The notes: generated from the sequence alone by a model not told the origin. A DNA stretch of 50,854 nt from Bergeyella zoohelcum ATCC 43767 (GCF_000301075.1 NZ_JH932293.1:521349-572202), one strand, 5' to 3'; shown: positions 9,044 to 17,437, counted from the first letter of the stretch. Translations and numbers: made by a program.

Positions 9044-9487
9044 TTATTTATTAAATAACCTTGCAAAAGGGAATGCGTAAAAGAATAATAACAAAGCAAT
9101 GGCACTCATGATGACAATGCCTGTGGTAAGTCTATCGTTGGTTTTTACTTTTTTATTGACAATGGTCATAAGCACTGCAGCGATGAGCATGGAAGTAGGG
9201 TGTTCTATAAAAGTTACTCTGTTATAGGCGTCTCCCATAAGGTTTTTCATCACATTTCCACTGTCTAAGATGGCCTGAAAACCTTTAGAAGTGAAAAGCA
9301 TGAGAAGCCCCGCAATGAACTGAACATGAAAGAAAATCATGGTAAAGAGGGTAGATTTTCTCAGTAGTTTATTGATTTTTCCCGAGTAGCCCAGCATAGC
9401 CGCTAATAAAGCGAATACAAATACCGCCACCAATAGCAATGCTAGATAGGCAAAGCCTCTGTGAGCATTTAATACAATTTTATCCAT
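9044..9487 (-). CDS. Small four-helix integral membrane protein
   Basis: The 147-residue protein has four predicted membrane helices (about 12-32, 46-66, 92-110 and 122-142). Histidines lie in or beside helices (H9, H54 in FFHVQF, H96 in EHPTS), an arrangement compatible with haem binding, and such proteins are sometimes labelled cytochrome b-like. That role is a guess. The neighbours (asd, a prolyl oligopeptidase) give no hint. It has its own -7 box at 9511-9518 and its own terminator. Confidence 0.7.
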   Translation of the reverse strand: MDKIVLNAHRGFAYLALLLVAVFVFALLAAMLGYSGKINKLLRKSTLFTMIFFHVQFIAGLLMLFTSKGFQAILDSGNVMKNLMGDAYNRVTFIEHPTSMLIAAVLMTIVNKKVKTNDRLTTGIVIMSAIALLLFFYAFPFARLFNK

Positions 9488-9510
9488 TTTTTAAATTATT
9501 TTTTGTGGAG

Positions 9511-9518
9511 CAAAGATA
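9511..9518 (-). promoter_or_regulatory. -7 box (TATCTTTG) of the four-helix membrane protein gene
   Basis: A perfect TAnnTTTG on the minus strand, about 23 nt before the ATG at 9487, just downstream of the preceding gene's terminator. Confidence 0.5.
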
Positions 9519-9520
9519 AA

Positions 9521-9553
9521 CATTCCCAATCGTATTTATTTAGATTGGGAATG
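9521..9553 (-). terminator. Terminator after the prolyl oligopeptidase gene
   Basis: CATTCCCAATC (9521-9531) and GATTGGGAATG (9543-9553) form a perfect 11-bp stem with an 11-nt loop. A short T-containing tail follows on the minus strand. Confidence 0.7.
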
Positions 9554-9562
9554 AAATTTATT

Positions 9563-11689
9563 TTATTTTTTCTTTGGCAACGCTTTGATTCCCATTTCAT
9601 AGAGTGCGAAGCTCAGTAAATCTGTATTTTCTCCGATGACTTGTTCGGTGCTTCTTCCTGCACCGTGTCCTGCGTTGATTTCTATTCGCATAAGGGTAGG
9701 CGAAGAACAGGATTGTTTTTTCTGTAATTCTGCTCCGAATTTAAAGGAATGAGCAGGAACTACACGGTCATCATGGTCGCCGGTAATCACCATCGTAGAA
9801 GGGTAGCAAACTCCTTCATGCACATTGTGAACAGGAGAATAGCCTTTTAGATATTCAAACATTTCTTTAGAATCTTGTGCCGTACCATAGTCGTACGCCC
9901 AGCCTGCACCTGCCGTAAACTGGTTGTATCGGAGCATGTCCAAAACCCCCACACCTGGGAAAGCCACTTTCGCTAAGTCAGGACGCATGGTCATGGTAGC
10001 TCCTACTAATAGCCCTCCATTAGAACGCCCAGAAAGTGCCATATACTTAGGAGAAGTGTAGCCATTTTTCTGTAAATATTCCCCTGCAGCGATGAAGTCT
10101 TCGAATACATTTCTTTTCTGCATTTTGGTACCTGCTACATGCCATTTTTTACCATACTCTCCGCCTCCTCTTAGGTTAGGAACAGCGTAGATTCCTCCAT
10201 TTTCCATCCAGATGGCATTTACTACAGAGAAACTTGGTGTAAGGCTGATATTAAAACCGCCATATCCGTAAAGAATAGTAGGATTTTTACCATCTTTTTT
10301 AAGTCCTTTCTTGTAGGAAATCATCATAGGAACTTTAGTACCATCTTTAGAAGTAAAGAACACTTGTTCAGAAATATAATCGTCTGGGTTAAACTTTACA
10401 TTCGGTCTGTAATATAGGTCAGATGTTCCATTTTCTACATGGTAAGAATAGGTGGTAGAAGGCATGATATAATTACTGAAAGAGAAATAAATATTCTTTT
10501 CTGTTTTTTTACCGCTAAAGCCGCCTGCTGTTCCTTTGCCAGGGAGGGAGATTTCTCGGATTTTTCTTCCATTATAGTCATACTGTATCACATAGGAAAC
10601 GGCATCTTTAATATATTTTGCAAAGAGGTACCCACCTCCTGTAGAGATGCTGAGTACATTTTCCGTTTCAGGAATTACAGTAGTCCATTGGCTAGGATTC
10701 TTCAGACTGAATTTTACTAATTTCTTATTGGGAGCATCTTTATCCGTGATGGCATAGAAAGTGTCTCCGTCATTGTCTATAATATTGGTGCTTTGTTTGT
10801 ATCCAGTTTGTACGGGGATGAATTTTCCTTTTTTGTCAGAAGCTTTTCGGATGTATATTTCATTGCCATAAGTAGCATTGGCGGCAGAAAGGATAAGGTA
10901 TTTTTGGTCATCGGTTACTGAAACATAGAGGTATCTTCTTTTGAAGTCTTCCCCACCGATGATACGCTCATCTTGGCTACTTGGTGTGCCTAATTTGTGA
11001 AAATACACTTGGTGCATATCTGTCATTCCTGAGAGCATACTTCCATCTTTGGGCTGGTCATACTTAGAGTAGAAGAAGCCTTCGTTATTGAGCCAAGAGG
11101 CACCACTAAACTTAGCGAGGATAGGCTCCCCGATGATTTTTTTAGTTTCTACATCCATGGTGATGATTTTTACCCAGTCCGAGCCTCCTTCAGAGATGGC
11201 ATACGCTACTAGAGTGCCATCTTTGGTGAAAGAAACACTAGAAAGCGAAGTAGTGCCGTCTTTAGACATGGTATTCGGGTCTAGGAATACTTCAGTTTTA
11301 CCATCTGCAGATTTTCTGTACAATACTGCTTGTGGCTGTAGCCCATTATTTTTGTAGAAATATTCATATTTGCCTTCCTTGAAAGGAGCAGATACTTTTT
11401 CATAGTTCCAAATGGCTCTCAGCTCTTTTCTCATTTGCTCACGGAAAGGAATTTTAGCTAAGTATTTTTCTGTAAATTCAGATTGTTCTTTTACCCATTG
11501 CTTGGTTTCTGCACTGCGGTCATCTTCCAGCCAACGGTAAGGGTCTTTTACCTCTGTACCAAAATACACATCAGTATGTGCTACAGTCTTAGTGGATGGG
11601 TAATTCATGTTTGATTTTTTTACTCCTGAATTGCTTGCACAAGATACTAATGCGATTCCTGCGGCAATTCCTAAATATTTTCTGTACAT
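9563..11689 (-). CDS. Prolyl oligopeptidase family serine peptidase, lipoprotein
   Basis: This S9A peptidase cleaves short peptides after proline. The 708-residue product begins with a lipoprotein signal (lipobox VSCAS, Cys17), so it is probably anchored in the envelope facing the periplasm. An N-terminal beta-propeller (about 90-440) precedes an alpha/beta hydrolase domain with nucleophile Ser556 in GRSNGG, a GDHDDRV motif near 638-644 and His675 in NAGHGAGR. LRGGGEYGKKWH (about 505-517) is a family signature. It is monocistronic, with a -7 box at 11709-11716. A likely role is digestion of peptides for nutrition. Confidence 0.93.
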   Translation of the reverse strand: MYRKYLGIAAGIALVSCASNSGVKKSNMNYPSTKTVAHTDVYFGTEVKDPYRWLEDDRSAETKQWVKEQSEFTEKYLAKIPFREQMRKELRAIWNYEKVSAPFKEGKYEYFYKNNGLQPQAVLYRKSADGKTEVFLDPNTMSKDGTTSLSSVSFTKDGTLVAYAISEGGSDWVKIITMDVETKKIIGEPILAKFSGASWLNNEGFFYSKYDQPKDGSMLSGMTDMHQVYFHKLGTPSSQDERIIGGEDFKRRYLYVSVTDDQKYLILSAANATYGNEIYIRKASDKKGKFIPVQTGYKQSTNIIDNDGDTFYAITDKDAPNKKLVKFSLKNPSQWTTVIPETENVLSISTGGGYLFAKYIKDAVSYVIQYDYNGRKIREISLPGKGTAGGFSGKKTEKNIYFSFSNYIMPSTTYSYHVENGTSDLYYRPNVKFNPDDYISEQVFFTSKDGTKVPMMISYKKGLKKDGKNPTILYGYGGFNISLTPSFSVVNAIWMENGGIYAVPNLRGGGEYGKKWHVAGTKMQKRNVFEDFIAAGEYLQKNGYTSPKYMALSGRSNGGLLVGATMTMRPDLAKVAFPGVGVLDMLRYNQFTAGAGWAYDYGTAQDSKEMFEYLKGYSPVHNVHEGVCYPSTMVITGDHDDRVVPAHSFKFGAELQKKQSCSSPTLMRIEINAGHGAGRSTEQVIGENTDLLSFALYEMGIKALPKKK

Positions 11690-11708
11690 AAAAGTGAATA
11701 ATTTTGTC

Positions 11709-11716
11709 CAAAAATA
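11709..11716 (-). promoter_or_regulatory. -7 box (TATTTTTG) of the prolyl oligopeptidase gene
   Basis: A perfect TAnnTTTG on the minus strand, 19 nt before the ATG at 11689. Confidence 0.5.
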
Positions 11717-11842
11717 CTAATTTTTTGGTCGAAACGGTTCAAAATAGGAACTTATGCTATAAAATTGTGATATGGGGAATAAAATATGGAGTATTTTTTT
11801 TGCACAATATGCGAGACTACACAGGGGATATGAAACAAATAA

Positions 11843-11869
11843 AAAACCACACCGTAAAGATGTGGTTTT
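11843..11869 (-). terminator. Terminator after the DUF6702-like gene
   Basis: AAAACCACA (11843-11851) and TGTGGTTTT (11861-11869) pair perfectly over a 9-nt loop. A T-run follows on the minus strand. Confidence 0.75.
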
Positions 11870-11872
11870 ATT

Positions 11873-12349
11873 TTAAAACTTAATTTCTTCTATTTCTTTT
11901 CCTTTCATAAAGTTCATGGTTTTTTGCTGTCCCTTATAAGCGATGTTTACCAGATTAAGTTGCTTAGGAAAGTGATGAACTAAAATAGAGTTCTTTATTC
12001 TTAAGCTGCTGATGCTGGAAACGCCGCTCGTTTCAAAATAGACCCATACCGTTTCACCACTCACTTGGCTTCCTGTAAAGGTAAGTGTTTTAGGGCTTCC
12101 ATTGATGGCTACATTAAAGTTGGTGTTCATATATTTTTTCACTTCAGCTTCAAAGCCTGCGGTGTTGGCATTGATTTTTAGTGCTTCCGAAATATGGTGC
12201 GTATTGAGCTTTGTGGTGAATTTTAGCGTTCCAGAGCCATCTATAAAGTCTATCTTCGTCATAGAAGACTGAAAGCCTTGTGCATTCATCATATGCATAG
12301 AACAAATTAACATGATGGCAAAACCAATGTATCTATAAAGTGTTTTCAT
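11873..12349 (-). CDS. Secreted DUF6702-like protein
   Basis: I choose the ATG at 12349 (MKTLYRYIGF...). The open frame reaches 12397, but the extra 16 residues are Lys-rich and precede a proper signal peptide (hydrophobic 6-18, cleavage near MNA-Q). The 158-residue product has the pattern of DUF6702: a FxSSMTKIDF start, a THHISEALKI segment, and a SILVHHFPKQLNLVNI block followed by a short positively charged end. Members are small exported proteins of Bacteroidetes with no known function. The family call is from memory of the motif, so moderate. It is separate from the LOG operon upstream. Confidence 0.65.
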   Translation of the reverse strand: MKTLYRYIGFAIMLICSMHMMNAQGFQSSMTKIDFIDGSGTLKFTTKLNTHHISEALKINANTAGFEAEVKKYMNTNFNVAINGSPKTLTFTGSQVSGETVWVYFETSGVSSISSLRIKNSILVHHFPKQLNLVNIAYKGQQKTMNFMKGKEIEEIKF

Positions 12350-12442
12350 TTTTTTGATTTTTTTTAACATCTTTTTAACTGACAAATAACATGCCATGGG
12401 GGGATTTTATAAAAGACACAGAATGTAACTGGTCCTCTCCAT

Positions 12443-13201
12443 CTAGAAATTTACATGAATACTGTATTTGTCATAAAAGGCTTTAATGTGTGCTACAGCC
12501 TCTTCCGCGGTATCCACTACACGGAAAAGATGTAGGTCTTCTTCAGAAATCATTTTTTGCTGGAGCAGCGTATCCTTGAACCAGTCTAAAAGTCCACACC
12601 AAAATTCTGAACCTACTAAAATGATAGGGAATCGGGCAATTTTAAAGGTCTGAATGAGTGTTAATGCTTCTGAAAGTTCATCTAAAGTACCGAATCCTCC
12701 TGGCATTACTACGAATCCTTGAGAGTATTTCACGAACATTACCTTTCTTACAAAGAAATAATTAAAATCCATAGAATAATGCTTGTCAATGTATGGATTA
12801 AAATGCTGCTCAAAAGGGAGTTCTATATTCAGCCCGATGGATTTTCCACCTGCTTGTTTTGCTCCTTTATTTCCTGCTTCCATGATACCAGGTCCTCCAC
12901 CTGTAATGATACCGAATCCTATTTCTGTAATTTTTTCGGCAATTTCTACTGCTATTTGGTAATATTTATCCTCAGGTTTTAGCCTTGCAGACCCGAAAAT
13001 AGAAACGCAAGGTCCTATTTTTGCCAGTTTATCATAGCCATCTACCAGTTCAGACATCACCTTGAAAACCATCCAGCTGTCTTTATTGATGGTTTCATCC
13101 CATGTTTTTTCTTGAAAGTGTTTTTTTACGCGTTGGTCTATTTCTTGGCTCGCATCTGCAATGGCTTTGGTAAAGCCTTTTTCTCTTTTAATTTTGCTCA
13201 T
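12443..13201 (-). CDS. LOG family protein (TIGR00730 Rossmann fold)
   Basis: The 252-residue protein carries both signatures of the LOG/YgdH family: GGGPGIMEA at 101-109 and PGGFGTLDE at 167-175. Members remove the base from nucleoside 5'-monophosphates (cytokinin-activating or nucleotide-nucleosidase activity); many are misnamed lysine decarboxylase. It is the last gene of a tight minus-strand unit with AmgK-like, RapZ-C and MurU-like genes, 5 nt after the MurU-like gene. A possible role is nucleotide clean-up linked to UDP-sugar salvage, which is inference. Confidence 0.88.
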   Translation of the reverse strand: MSKIKREKGFTKAIADASQEIDQRVKKHFQEKTWDETINKDSWMVFKVMSELVDGYDKLAKIGPCVSIFGSARLKPEDKYYQIAVEIAEKITEIGFGIITGGGPGIMEAGNKGAKQAGGKSIGLNIELPFEQHFNPYIDKHYSMDFNYFFVRKVMFVKYSQGFVVMPGGFGTLDELSEALTLIQTFKIARFPIILVGSEFWCGLLDWFKDTLLQQKMISEEDLHLFRVVDTAEEAVAHIKAFYDKYSIHVNF

Positions 13202-13206
13202 AATGT

Positions 13207-13926
13207 TTATTTAAAAAAAATTTCAGCTTCTATTATAGATTCTGGTCTTCCTACATCTATGAATAGAGCGTTGTGCTGATATCCTTTTATAGTGTGTTCT
13301 TTCATCAAGTCAAGGTACTCTTCCATGATGGAAAATTTTCCCCTTCTTCTCATTAGTTTCAGGAAATTAGAATGAATACAATGGATACCGCTGAACGCGA
13401 GGGATTTTAAATTATCCATTTTCTCTTCCTCGCAAAGTTTTGTTTCTCCTGTATTTTTATTCTGCCACCCTTTGAGTTCCATTTCGGTGTTAAACAAAAG
13501 TCTTCTAGAGCTGTTTCTGTCGGAAACGGCTAAGGAAATTAGGTTTTTGTGGTCTTCGTGATATTTTATGAAGTCTCTGATATTTAGGGTGGTAAGAATG
13601 TCCGCATTCATTACAAGGAAATCTTCTTCCTTTTCTAAGTATTCTCGGGCAAAAATCAAGCCACCCCCTGTTTCTAGGAGTTCTTTTCTTTCATCAGAAA
13701 TTTGAATATTAGCTCCAAAATGTTTTTTTTCTTCGAGAAAATCAATGATTTGTTGTCCGAAATGATGGATGTTAATAATGAAATCTTGGATGCCGTAGGA
13801 CTGTAGATAGCGGATATTTCTTTCCAGTAAGGGGATGCCATTTACGGGGGCTAAAGCCTTAGGATGTTTTAGTGTAAAAGGCTGTAAACGCGTTCCTTTT
13901 CCTGCTGCGAATATGAATGCTTTCAT
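13207..13926 (-). CDS. Nucleotidyltransferase, MurU-like
   Basis: The 239-residue NTP-transferase-fold protein has the nucleotide-binding loop AAGKGTRLQPFTLKHPKAL starting at residue 7 and an acidic metal-binding segment VMNADIL (about 106-112). Together with the AmgK-like kinase two genes upstream it suggests the cell-wall recycling route in which AmgK makes MurNAc-1-phosphate and MurU converts it to UDP-MurNAc. Other sugar-1-phosphate nucleotidyltransferases look similar, so the substrate rests on context. Spacing is 3 nt from RapZ-C and 5 nt to the LOG gene. Confidence 0.82.
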   Translation of the reverse strand: MKAFIFAAGKGTRLQPFTLKHPKALAPVNGIPLLERNIRYLQSYGIQDFIINIHHFGQQIIDFLEEKKHFGANIQISDERKELLETGGGLIFAREYLEKEEDFLVMNADILTTLNIRDFIKYHEDHKNLISLAVSDRNSSRRLLFNTEMELKGWQNKNTGETKLCEEEKMDNLKSLAFSGIHCIHSNFLKLMRRRGKFSIMEEYLDLMKEHTIKGYQHNALFIDVGRPESIIEAEIFFK

Positions 13927-13929
13927 GGT

Positions 13930-14331
13930 TTAGTTCAGTTGGGGCTGTTCGTCATGGGTAATGCTTACTTGGGTTTGGGGATATTTTTCTTTGATAAATT
14001 CTGCAATTTTCTCTGCCGAATACACCGAACGATGCTGTCCGCCTGTACACCCGAAATTGATTTGAAGATGCTCAAAGTTCCGATTTAGGTAGTCTTCTAT
14101 CGTGATGGAGATTAAGGCTTTAATATTGGTTAAAAATTGAGGCATCATGGTTTTTTGTTCCAGATATTCTTGAACGGCAATATCTTTTCCCGTTTGGGAT
14201 TTATATTCGTCTATTCTTCCTGGATTCAAGATGCCACGGCAATCAAAACAAAAGCCACCGCCATTTCCGGTTTCATCTTTTGGATATCCTTTTTTTTTGT
14301 ATGAAAAACTGTGAATGTCTATGTGTAACAT
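13930..14331 (-). CDS. Free-standing RapZ C-terminal domain protein
   Basis: The 133-residue protein equals the C-terminal half of RapZ (YvcJ) without the N-terminal P-loop kinase domain. FDCRGILNPG (29-38) and FGCTGGQHRS (93-102) are the core motifs. In E. coli this half of RapZ binds glucosamine-6-phosphate and partner proteins and adjusts amino-sugar synthesis. The gene sits between the AmgK-like and MurU-like genes with gaps of 5 and 3 nt. It could therefore sense amino sugars or regulate the two enzymes in cell-wall sugar salvage. That role is inferred. Confidence 0.85.
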   Translation of the reverse strand: MLHIDIHSFSYKKKGYPKDETGNGGGFCFDCRGILNPGRIDEYKSQTGKDIAVQEYLEQKTMMPQFLTNIKALISITIEDYLNRNFEHLQINFGCTGGQHRSVYSAEKIAEFIKEKYPQTQVSITHDEQPQLN

Positions 14332-14336
14332 GTTTA

Positions 14337-15323
14337 TTAATAAGGTATTTGTTTTTTGTTGATTTTTTCAATAAGCTGGAATAGTTCAGGGAAGTTTTTC
14401 ATTACTTCCCATTCCAGTGCGGTTTGTTTTAAGTTTTCTATGCCCTGTGGGATGCTTTGGAGGAAATGTTCCTTCTTTTGAACTAGCCCCCTGAAACCGT
14501 ATGCCCCCAAAACTTGTAGATTTCTTATCAATCTTATAGGCATTATGGCTGCTCTCAAAAGTGTTTTTTCATCTTCGTTATCAAATAGCTCAATATAAAA
14601 CGCTATCATTTCCTTTCTAAAACTTTCAGGAAAGTTGGCTTTTGCTTGATAGAGGAAAGAAACCACATCGTATAGGAGTGTTCCATACATGGCACTTTGA
14701 TAGTCAATGAAATATACATTGTTTTCTTTTACCATGATATTCCTTGCTTGGAAGTCCCTCATCATTAAGCCTTTCGGTTCAAGGTTTTCAATGATTTCCG
14801 AGAGCTGGTAAAACTCTTGGATGAGCAGTGATTTTTGGTATTCTATCTCTAAGACATCTACAAACATGAATTTGAAATAAAATAAATCATGAATAATGGG
14901 AATATGATTGTATGCTTTATATTCAAATGATTGAGAGTAGTCTATTTTATCTTTTGTTTTGGTTTGAAACTCAAACAACTGGAGTAAAGATTTTTGTACT
15001 AAACTTATTACTCTTTCACTGAGTCCTTCTTTTTCAATGATTTGTGAGAGTGTTTCATCGCCGAGGTAGGACTGAATATAGGATTTTTGGTCATCGGAAA
15101 CTCCAATAATGGTAGGTGCATGGAGCTGTAGTGAGGAAAAAACCTCCGAAAAATACAAAAAACTGCGGTTCTCTGCTATATTTTCATTTTGGGTAATGAC
15201 GAATTTTTCAGTTCCAGCAGAAGCGATGAAGTTTTTTCTTGCAGAGCCACTTGCGGGGAGTGGGATGATTTCATCTGCTTTGGTTTGTGCGATACTTTCA
15301 AAAAAAGTTTGTAAATTTTCCAT
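14337..15323 (-). CDS. Aminoglycoside phosphotransferase-like kinase, AmgK-like
   Basis: I place the start at the ATG at 15323 (MENLQTFF...) rather than the upstream codon at 15362, because a -7 box occupies 15333-15340. The 328-residue kinase has the APH fold. The catalytic loop is MRDFQARNIM (Asp190, Asn195), and the metal-binding Asp207 sits in FIDYQSAMYG with DVVSFLY after it, as in AmgK/HddA-type sugar kinases. With the MurU-like gene it suggests anomeric phosphorylation of MurNAc or GlcNAc for peptidoglycan recycling. It is first in a four-gene operon and is divergent from xrtF. Confidence 0.82.
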   Translation of the reverse strand: MENLQTFFESIAQTKADEIIPLPASGSARKNFIASAGTEKFVITQNENIAENRSFLYFSEVFSSLQLHAPTIIGVSDDQKSYIQSYLGDETLSQIIEKEGLSERVISLVQKSLLQLFEFQTKTKDKIDYSQSFEYKAYNHIPIIHDLFYFKFMFVDVLEIEYQKSLLIQEFYQLSEIIENLEPKGLMMRDFQARNIMVKENNVYFIDYQSAMYGTLLYDVVSFLYQAKANFPESFRKEMIAFYIELFDNEDEKTLLRAAIMPIRLIRNLQVLGAYGFRGLVQKKEHFLQSIPQGIENLKQTALEWEVMKNFPELFQLIEKINKKQIPY

Positions 15324-15332
15324 GTCCAAAGA

Positions 15333-15340
15333 CAAAGATA
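15333..15340 (-). promoter_or_regulatory. -7 box (TATCTTTG) of the amgK-like operon
   Basis: A perfect TAnnTTTG on the minus strand, 9 nt before the ATG at 15323. A 5' leader of only a few nt is predicted. It faces away from the xrtF box at 15405-15412, so both units start within 95 bp. Confidence 0.5.
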
Positions 15341-15404
15341 ATGATTTTATGAAAAATAGCACATAGCTAGAGTTTTATCTAGATAGAAAATATTTTGAAT
15401 TACT

Positions 15405-15412
15405 TATCTTTG
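15405..15412 (+). promoter_or_regulatory. -7 box (TATCTTTG) of xrtF
   Basis: A perfect TAnnTTTG followed by TAAC and the ATG at 15417. The gap is 4 nt, no Shine-Dalgarno sequence is visible, and the transcript is predicted to be leaderless. Confidence 0.5.
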
Positions 15413-15416
15413 TAAC

Positions 15417-15941
15417 ATGCTAAAAGATTTAAAACCTGCACTTGGAATACTTTTCCGTTTTATCCTTATCTATTTTGTTTTATTTATAGGGTATCAATGG
15501 TATTTAAAGAGTACAGAAGTGGGAGGATTAGACCCATATTCACGGTGGGTAGCAGGGCAGGTGAATACGGTTCAAGAATTTTTAGGATATCCTTCCCATA
15601 CAGAGCATTTTCCACAATGGAGTACCGAATATTTTTATATCAATCATCAGGCCGTAACGCGTATGGTGGAGGGATGTAATGCAATATCAGTGATGATGCT
15701 TTGCATCGCGTTTGTTTTTGCTTTTTATCAAGGTGGAAAAACTTGGTGGTATGCGGTAGGGAGTATATGCTTTTTACATGTCATCAATGTCTTAAGGATA
15801 GCGGGAATCAATTTGATTTATGTGGAATATGAAGCCTATAGTGAGCCTGCCCATGATTACCTTTTTCCTGTGGTGATTTATGGAAGTGTAGTAGGGATAT
15901 GGCTGGTGTGGATGAAAATGGTAAATAAAAATACGAAATAA
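15417..15941 (+). CDS. xrtF: Exosortase family protein XrtF
   Basis: The 174-residue polytopic membrane protein has the exosortase catalytic set: Cys87 in EGCNAISV, Arg127 in NVLRIAGIN and His146 in PAHDYLF. Five or so membrane helices are predicted. Exosortases are transpeptidase-like enzymes that cut C-terminal sorting signals of exported proteins; the XrtF class occurs in flavobacteria. The next gene, overlapping by 1 nt (TAATG), is its usual partner. No protein with a recognisable exosortase C-terminal signal is encoded in this window, so the target is unknown. Confidence 0.88.
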   Translation: MLKDLKPALGILFRFILIYFVLFIGYQWYLKSTEVGGLDPYSRWVAGQVNTVQEFLGYPSHTEHFPQWSTEYFYINHQAVTRMVEGCNAISVMMLCIAFVFAFYQGGKTWWYAVGSICFLHVINVLRIAGINLIYVEYEAYSEPAHDYLFPVVIYGSVVGIWLVWMKMVNKNTK

Positions 15942-16369
15942 TGAAATGGACGTCTATTATTGTTTGTATTACTTCTATTTTGGGGCTTATTTCGGTAAGA
16001 GCTTTTGAGGGCGAGTGGTTTTATGACCCGATGCTGCAGTATTTTAAAGAGGCACAATTTTCAATGTCTTTACCTCATTATGAGGGCGTAAAGTTGAGTT
16101 TTCATCATTTGTATCGTTTTTTATTGAATTCTATTTTTTCGCTGGGGTTGATTTATGGATTGTATAAAAATATCAATTATCTGAAAATCAGCATTATTAT
16201 TATGTGGATGAGTTTTCTGCTGTGCTATCCTTTTTACTACTATATGTTAGAGACGGATATGGCATTCGGGTATGCAGTTACTTTTTTTCTTCGTAGATTG
16301 GTTATTCAGCCTATGCCATTATTCTTACTCATTCCACTATTCTACTATTTAAGAAAGAAGCAGATGTGA
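15941..16369 (+). CDS. Exosortase F-associated membrane protein
   Basis: The 142-residue protein has about four membrane helices (near 4-20, 50-70, 77-95 and 115-138). It contains EGEWFYDPMLQYFK near the N-terminus and HHLYRFLLNSIFSLGLIYG in the middle, as in the small protein that always follows xrtF in flavobacteria. Its start codon overlaps the xrtF stop (TAATG), so translation is probably coupled. Its function is unknown; a structural partner of XrtF is likely. No hairpin is obvious directly after it. Confidence 0.82.
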   Translation: MKWTSIIVCITSILGLISVRAFEGEWFYDPMLQYFKEAQFSMSLPHYEGVKLSFHHLYRFLLNSIFSLGLIYGLYKNINYLKISIIIMWMSFLLCYPFYYYMLETDMAFGYAVTFFLRRLVIQPMPLFLLIPLFYYLRKKQM

Positions 16370-16523
16370 ATCAATAAGTGAATAACTGTCATTATTGTTT
16401 TTTTAAGTAAGTGAATAGTGTGAAAATTATTGATAATGATTGATAATGATTGTTTTATACTGTATTATTCAAGGTTTGAATTTACTTGGAAAGGTTTTCA
16501 TAAATAATGATGCGTTTTTTCTT

Positions 16524-16553
16524 TTGTCAAATGAAATAAAAACACTATATTTG
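16524..16553 (+). promoter_or_regulatory. Promoter of rplU (TTG-19 nt-TATATTTG)
   Basis: TTG at 16524-16526 and TATATTTG at 16546-16553 are 19 nt apart, a full match to the Bacteroidetes -33/-7 pattern. The leader to the ATG at 16604 would be about 46 nt. Confidence 0.7.
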
Positions 16554-16603
16554 CCCACTGAAGTAATTATTTAAAATTTATTAACTTAAAACCCAATAAA
16601 ACA

Positions 16604-16915
16604 ATGTTTGCAATTGTAGAGATAGCAGGGCTTCAATACAAAGTTGAGCAAGACCAAAAGTTGTTTGTAAACCGTTTGAAAGGAGAAAAAGGTTCGAAAG
16701 TTTCTTTTGATAAAGTTCTTCTTACTGTAAATGGGACTACAACTGTGGGCGCCCCAGCTGTAAGTGGCATCACGGTAGATGCTGAAATTCTTGACCATGT
16801 TCAAGCGGATAAAGTAATCGTTTTCAAGAAGAAAAGAAGAAAAGGTTACAAAGTGAAGAATGGTCATAGACAACAATTAACTCAGATAGTAATTACTGGA
16901 ATTACAGGTTTTTAA
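16604..16915 (+). CDS. rplU: 50S ribosomal protein L21
   Basis: The 103-residue protein matches L21 over its whole length: MFAIVEIAGLQYKVEQDQ at the start and VIVFKKKRRKGYKVKNGHRQQLT near the end. It binds 23S rRNA in the large subunit. It is followed by rpmA (L27), the usual order, but a 240-bp spacer separates the two, longer than in most genomes. Confidence 0.97.
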   Translation: MFAIVEIAGLQYKVEQDQKLFVNRLKGEKGSKVSFDKVLLTVNGTTTVGAPAVSGITVDAEILDHVQADKVIVFKKKRRKGYKVKNGHRQQLTQIVITGITGF

Positions 16916-17155
16916 TAAGTTAAGAGACAGGATTCTCTTATTCAGATTAAAAATTATAATTTCGGGGAAAACAAGAGTTAAAATTATAAGAAAATCAGTT
17001 TTATCTCAAGCTAAAAAACTTAACTGTAGTATTGAGAAAAACTTTGAGTAAAAATAACTCAGGTATGCAAAAATAGGTGTACTTATTGAGGAAAATATTA
17101 CTCAGCTGTAAAGAGTTAAAAAAATAACAAACCCCCTTAAAAAACCTTTAATAAA
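16916..17155 (+). other. Long spacer between rplU and rpmA
   Basis: This 240-bp A/T-rich stretch has no ORF worth calling and no clear terminator. It shows a small AGAGA-TCTCT hairpin near the start and repeated AACTCAG/TACTCAG words near 17058 and 17100. It could hold an rpmA promoter or a ribosomal-protein leader. I see no named element. Confidence 0.3.
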
Positions 17156-17413
17156 ATGGCACACAAGAAAGGAGTTGGTAGTTCCAAAAACGGTAGAGAA
17201 TCTCACTCTAAAAGATTAGGAGTTAAGATTTTCGGAGGACAAGAAGCGATTGCCGGTAACATCATTGTAAGACAAAGAGGTACCGAGCATCATCCAGGTG
17301 AAAATGTGGGAATGGGTAAAGACCATACACTTTTTGCTTTGGTAGATGGAACCGTAGTTTTCAGAAAGAAAGCGAATAACAGATCTTTCGTATCTGTAGA
17401 GCCAAACGCTTAG
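17156..17413 (+). CDS. rpmA: 50S ribosomal protein L27
   Basis: The 85-residue protein begins [20 protein letters not shown] and contains [37 protein letters not shown] and the typical end. The N-terminus needs no pre-cleavage as in Firmicutes, since MAHKK is directly at the start. L27 lies at the peptidyl-transferase centre. A strong terminator follows. Confidence 0.97.
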   Translation: MAHKKGVGSSKNGRESHSKRLGVKIFGGQEAIAGNIIVRQRGTEHHPGENVGMGKDHTLFALVDGTVVFRKKANNRSFVSVEPNA

Positions 17414-17437
17414 TCTATAAGTGTTTGTAAATAATTC

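Noticed and set aside
16586-16876. 96-codon frame antisense to rplU
   Set aside because: It is fully covered by L21 on the other strand and has no signal of its own.
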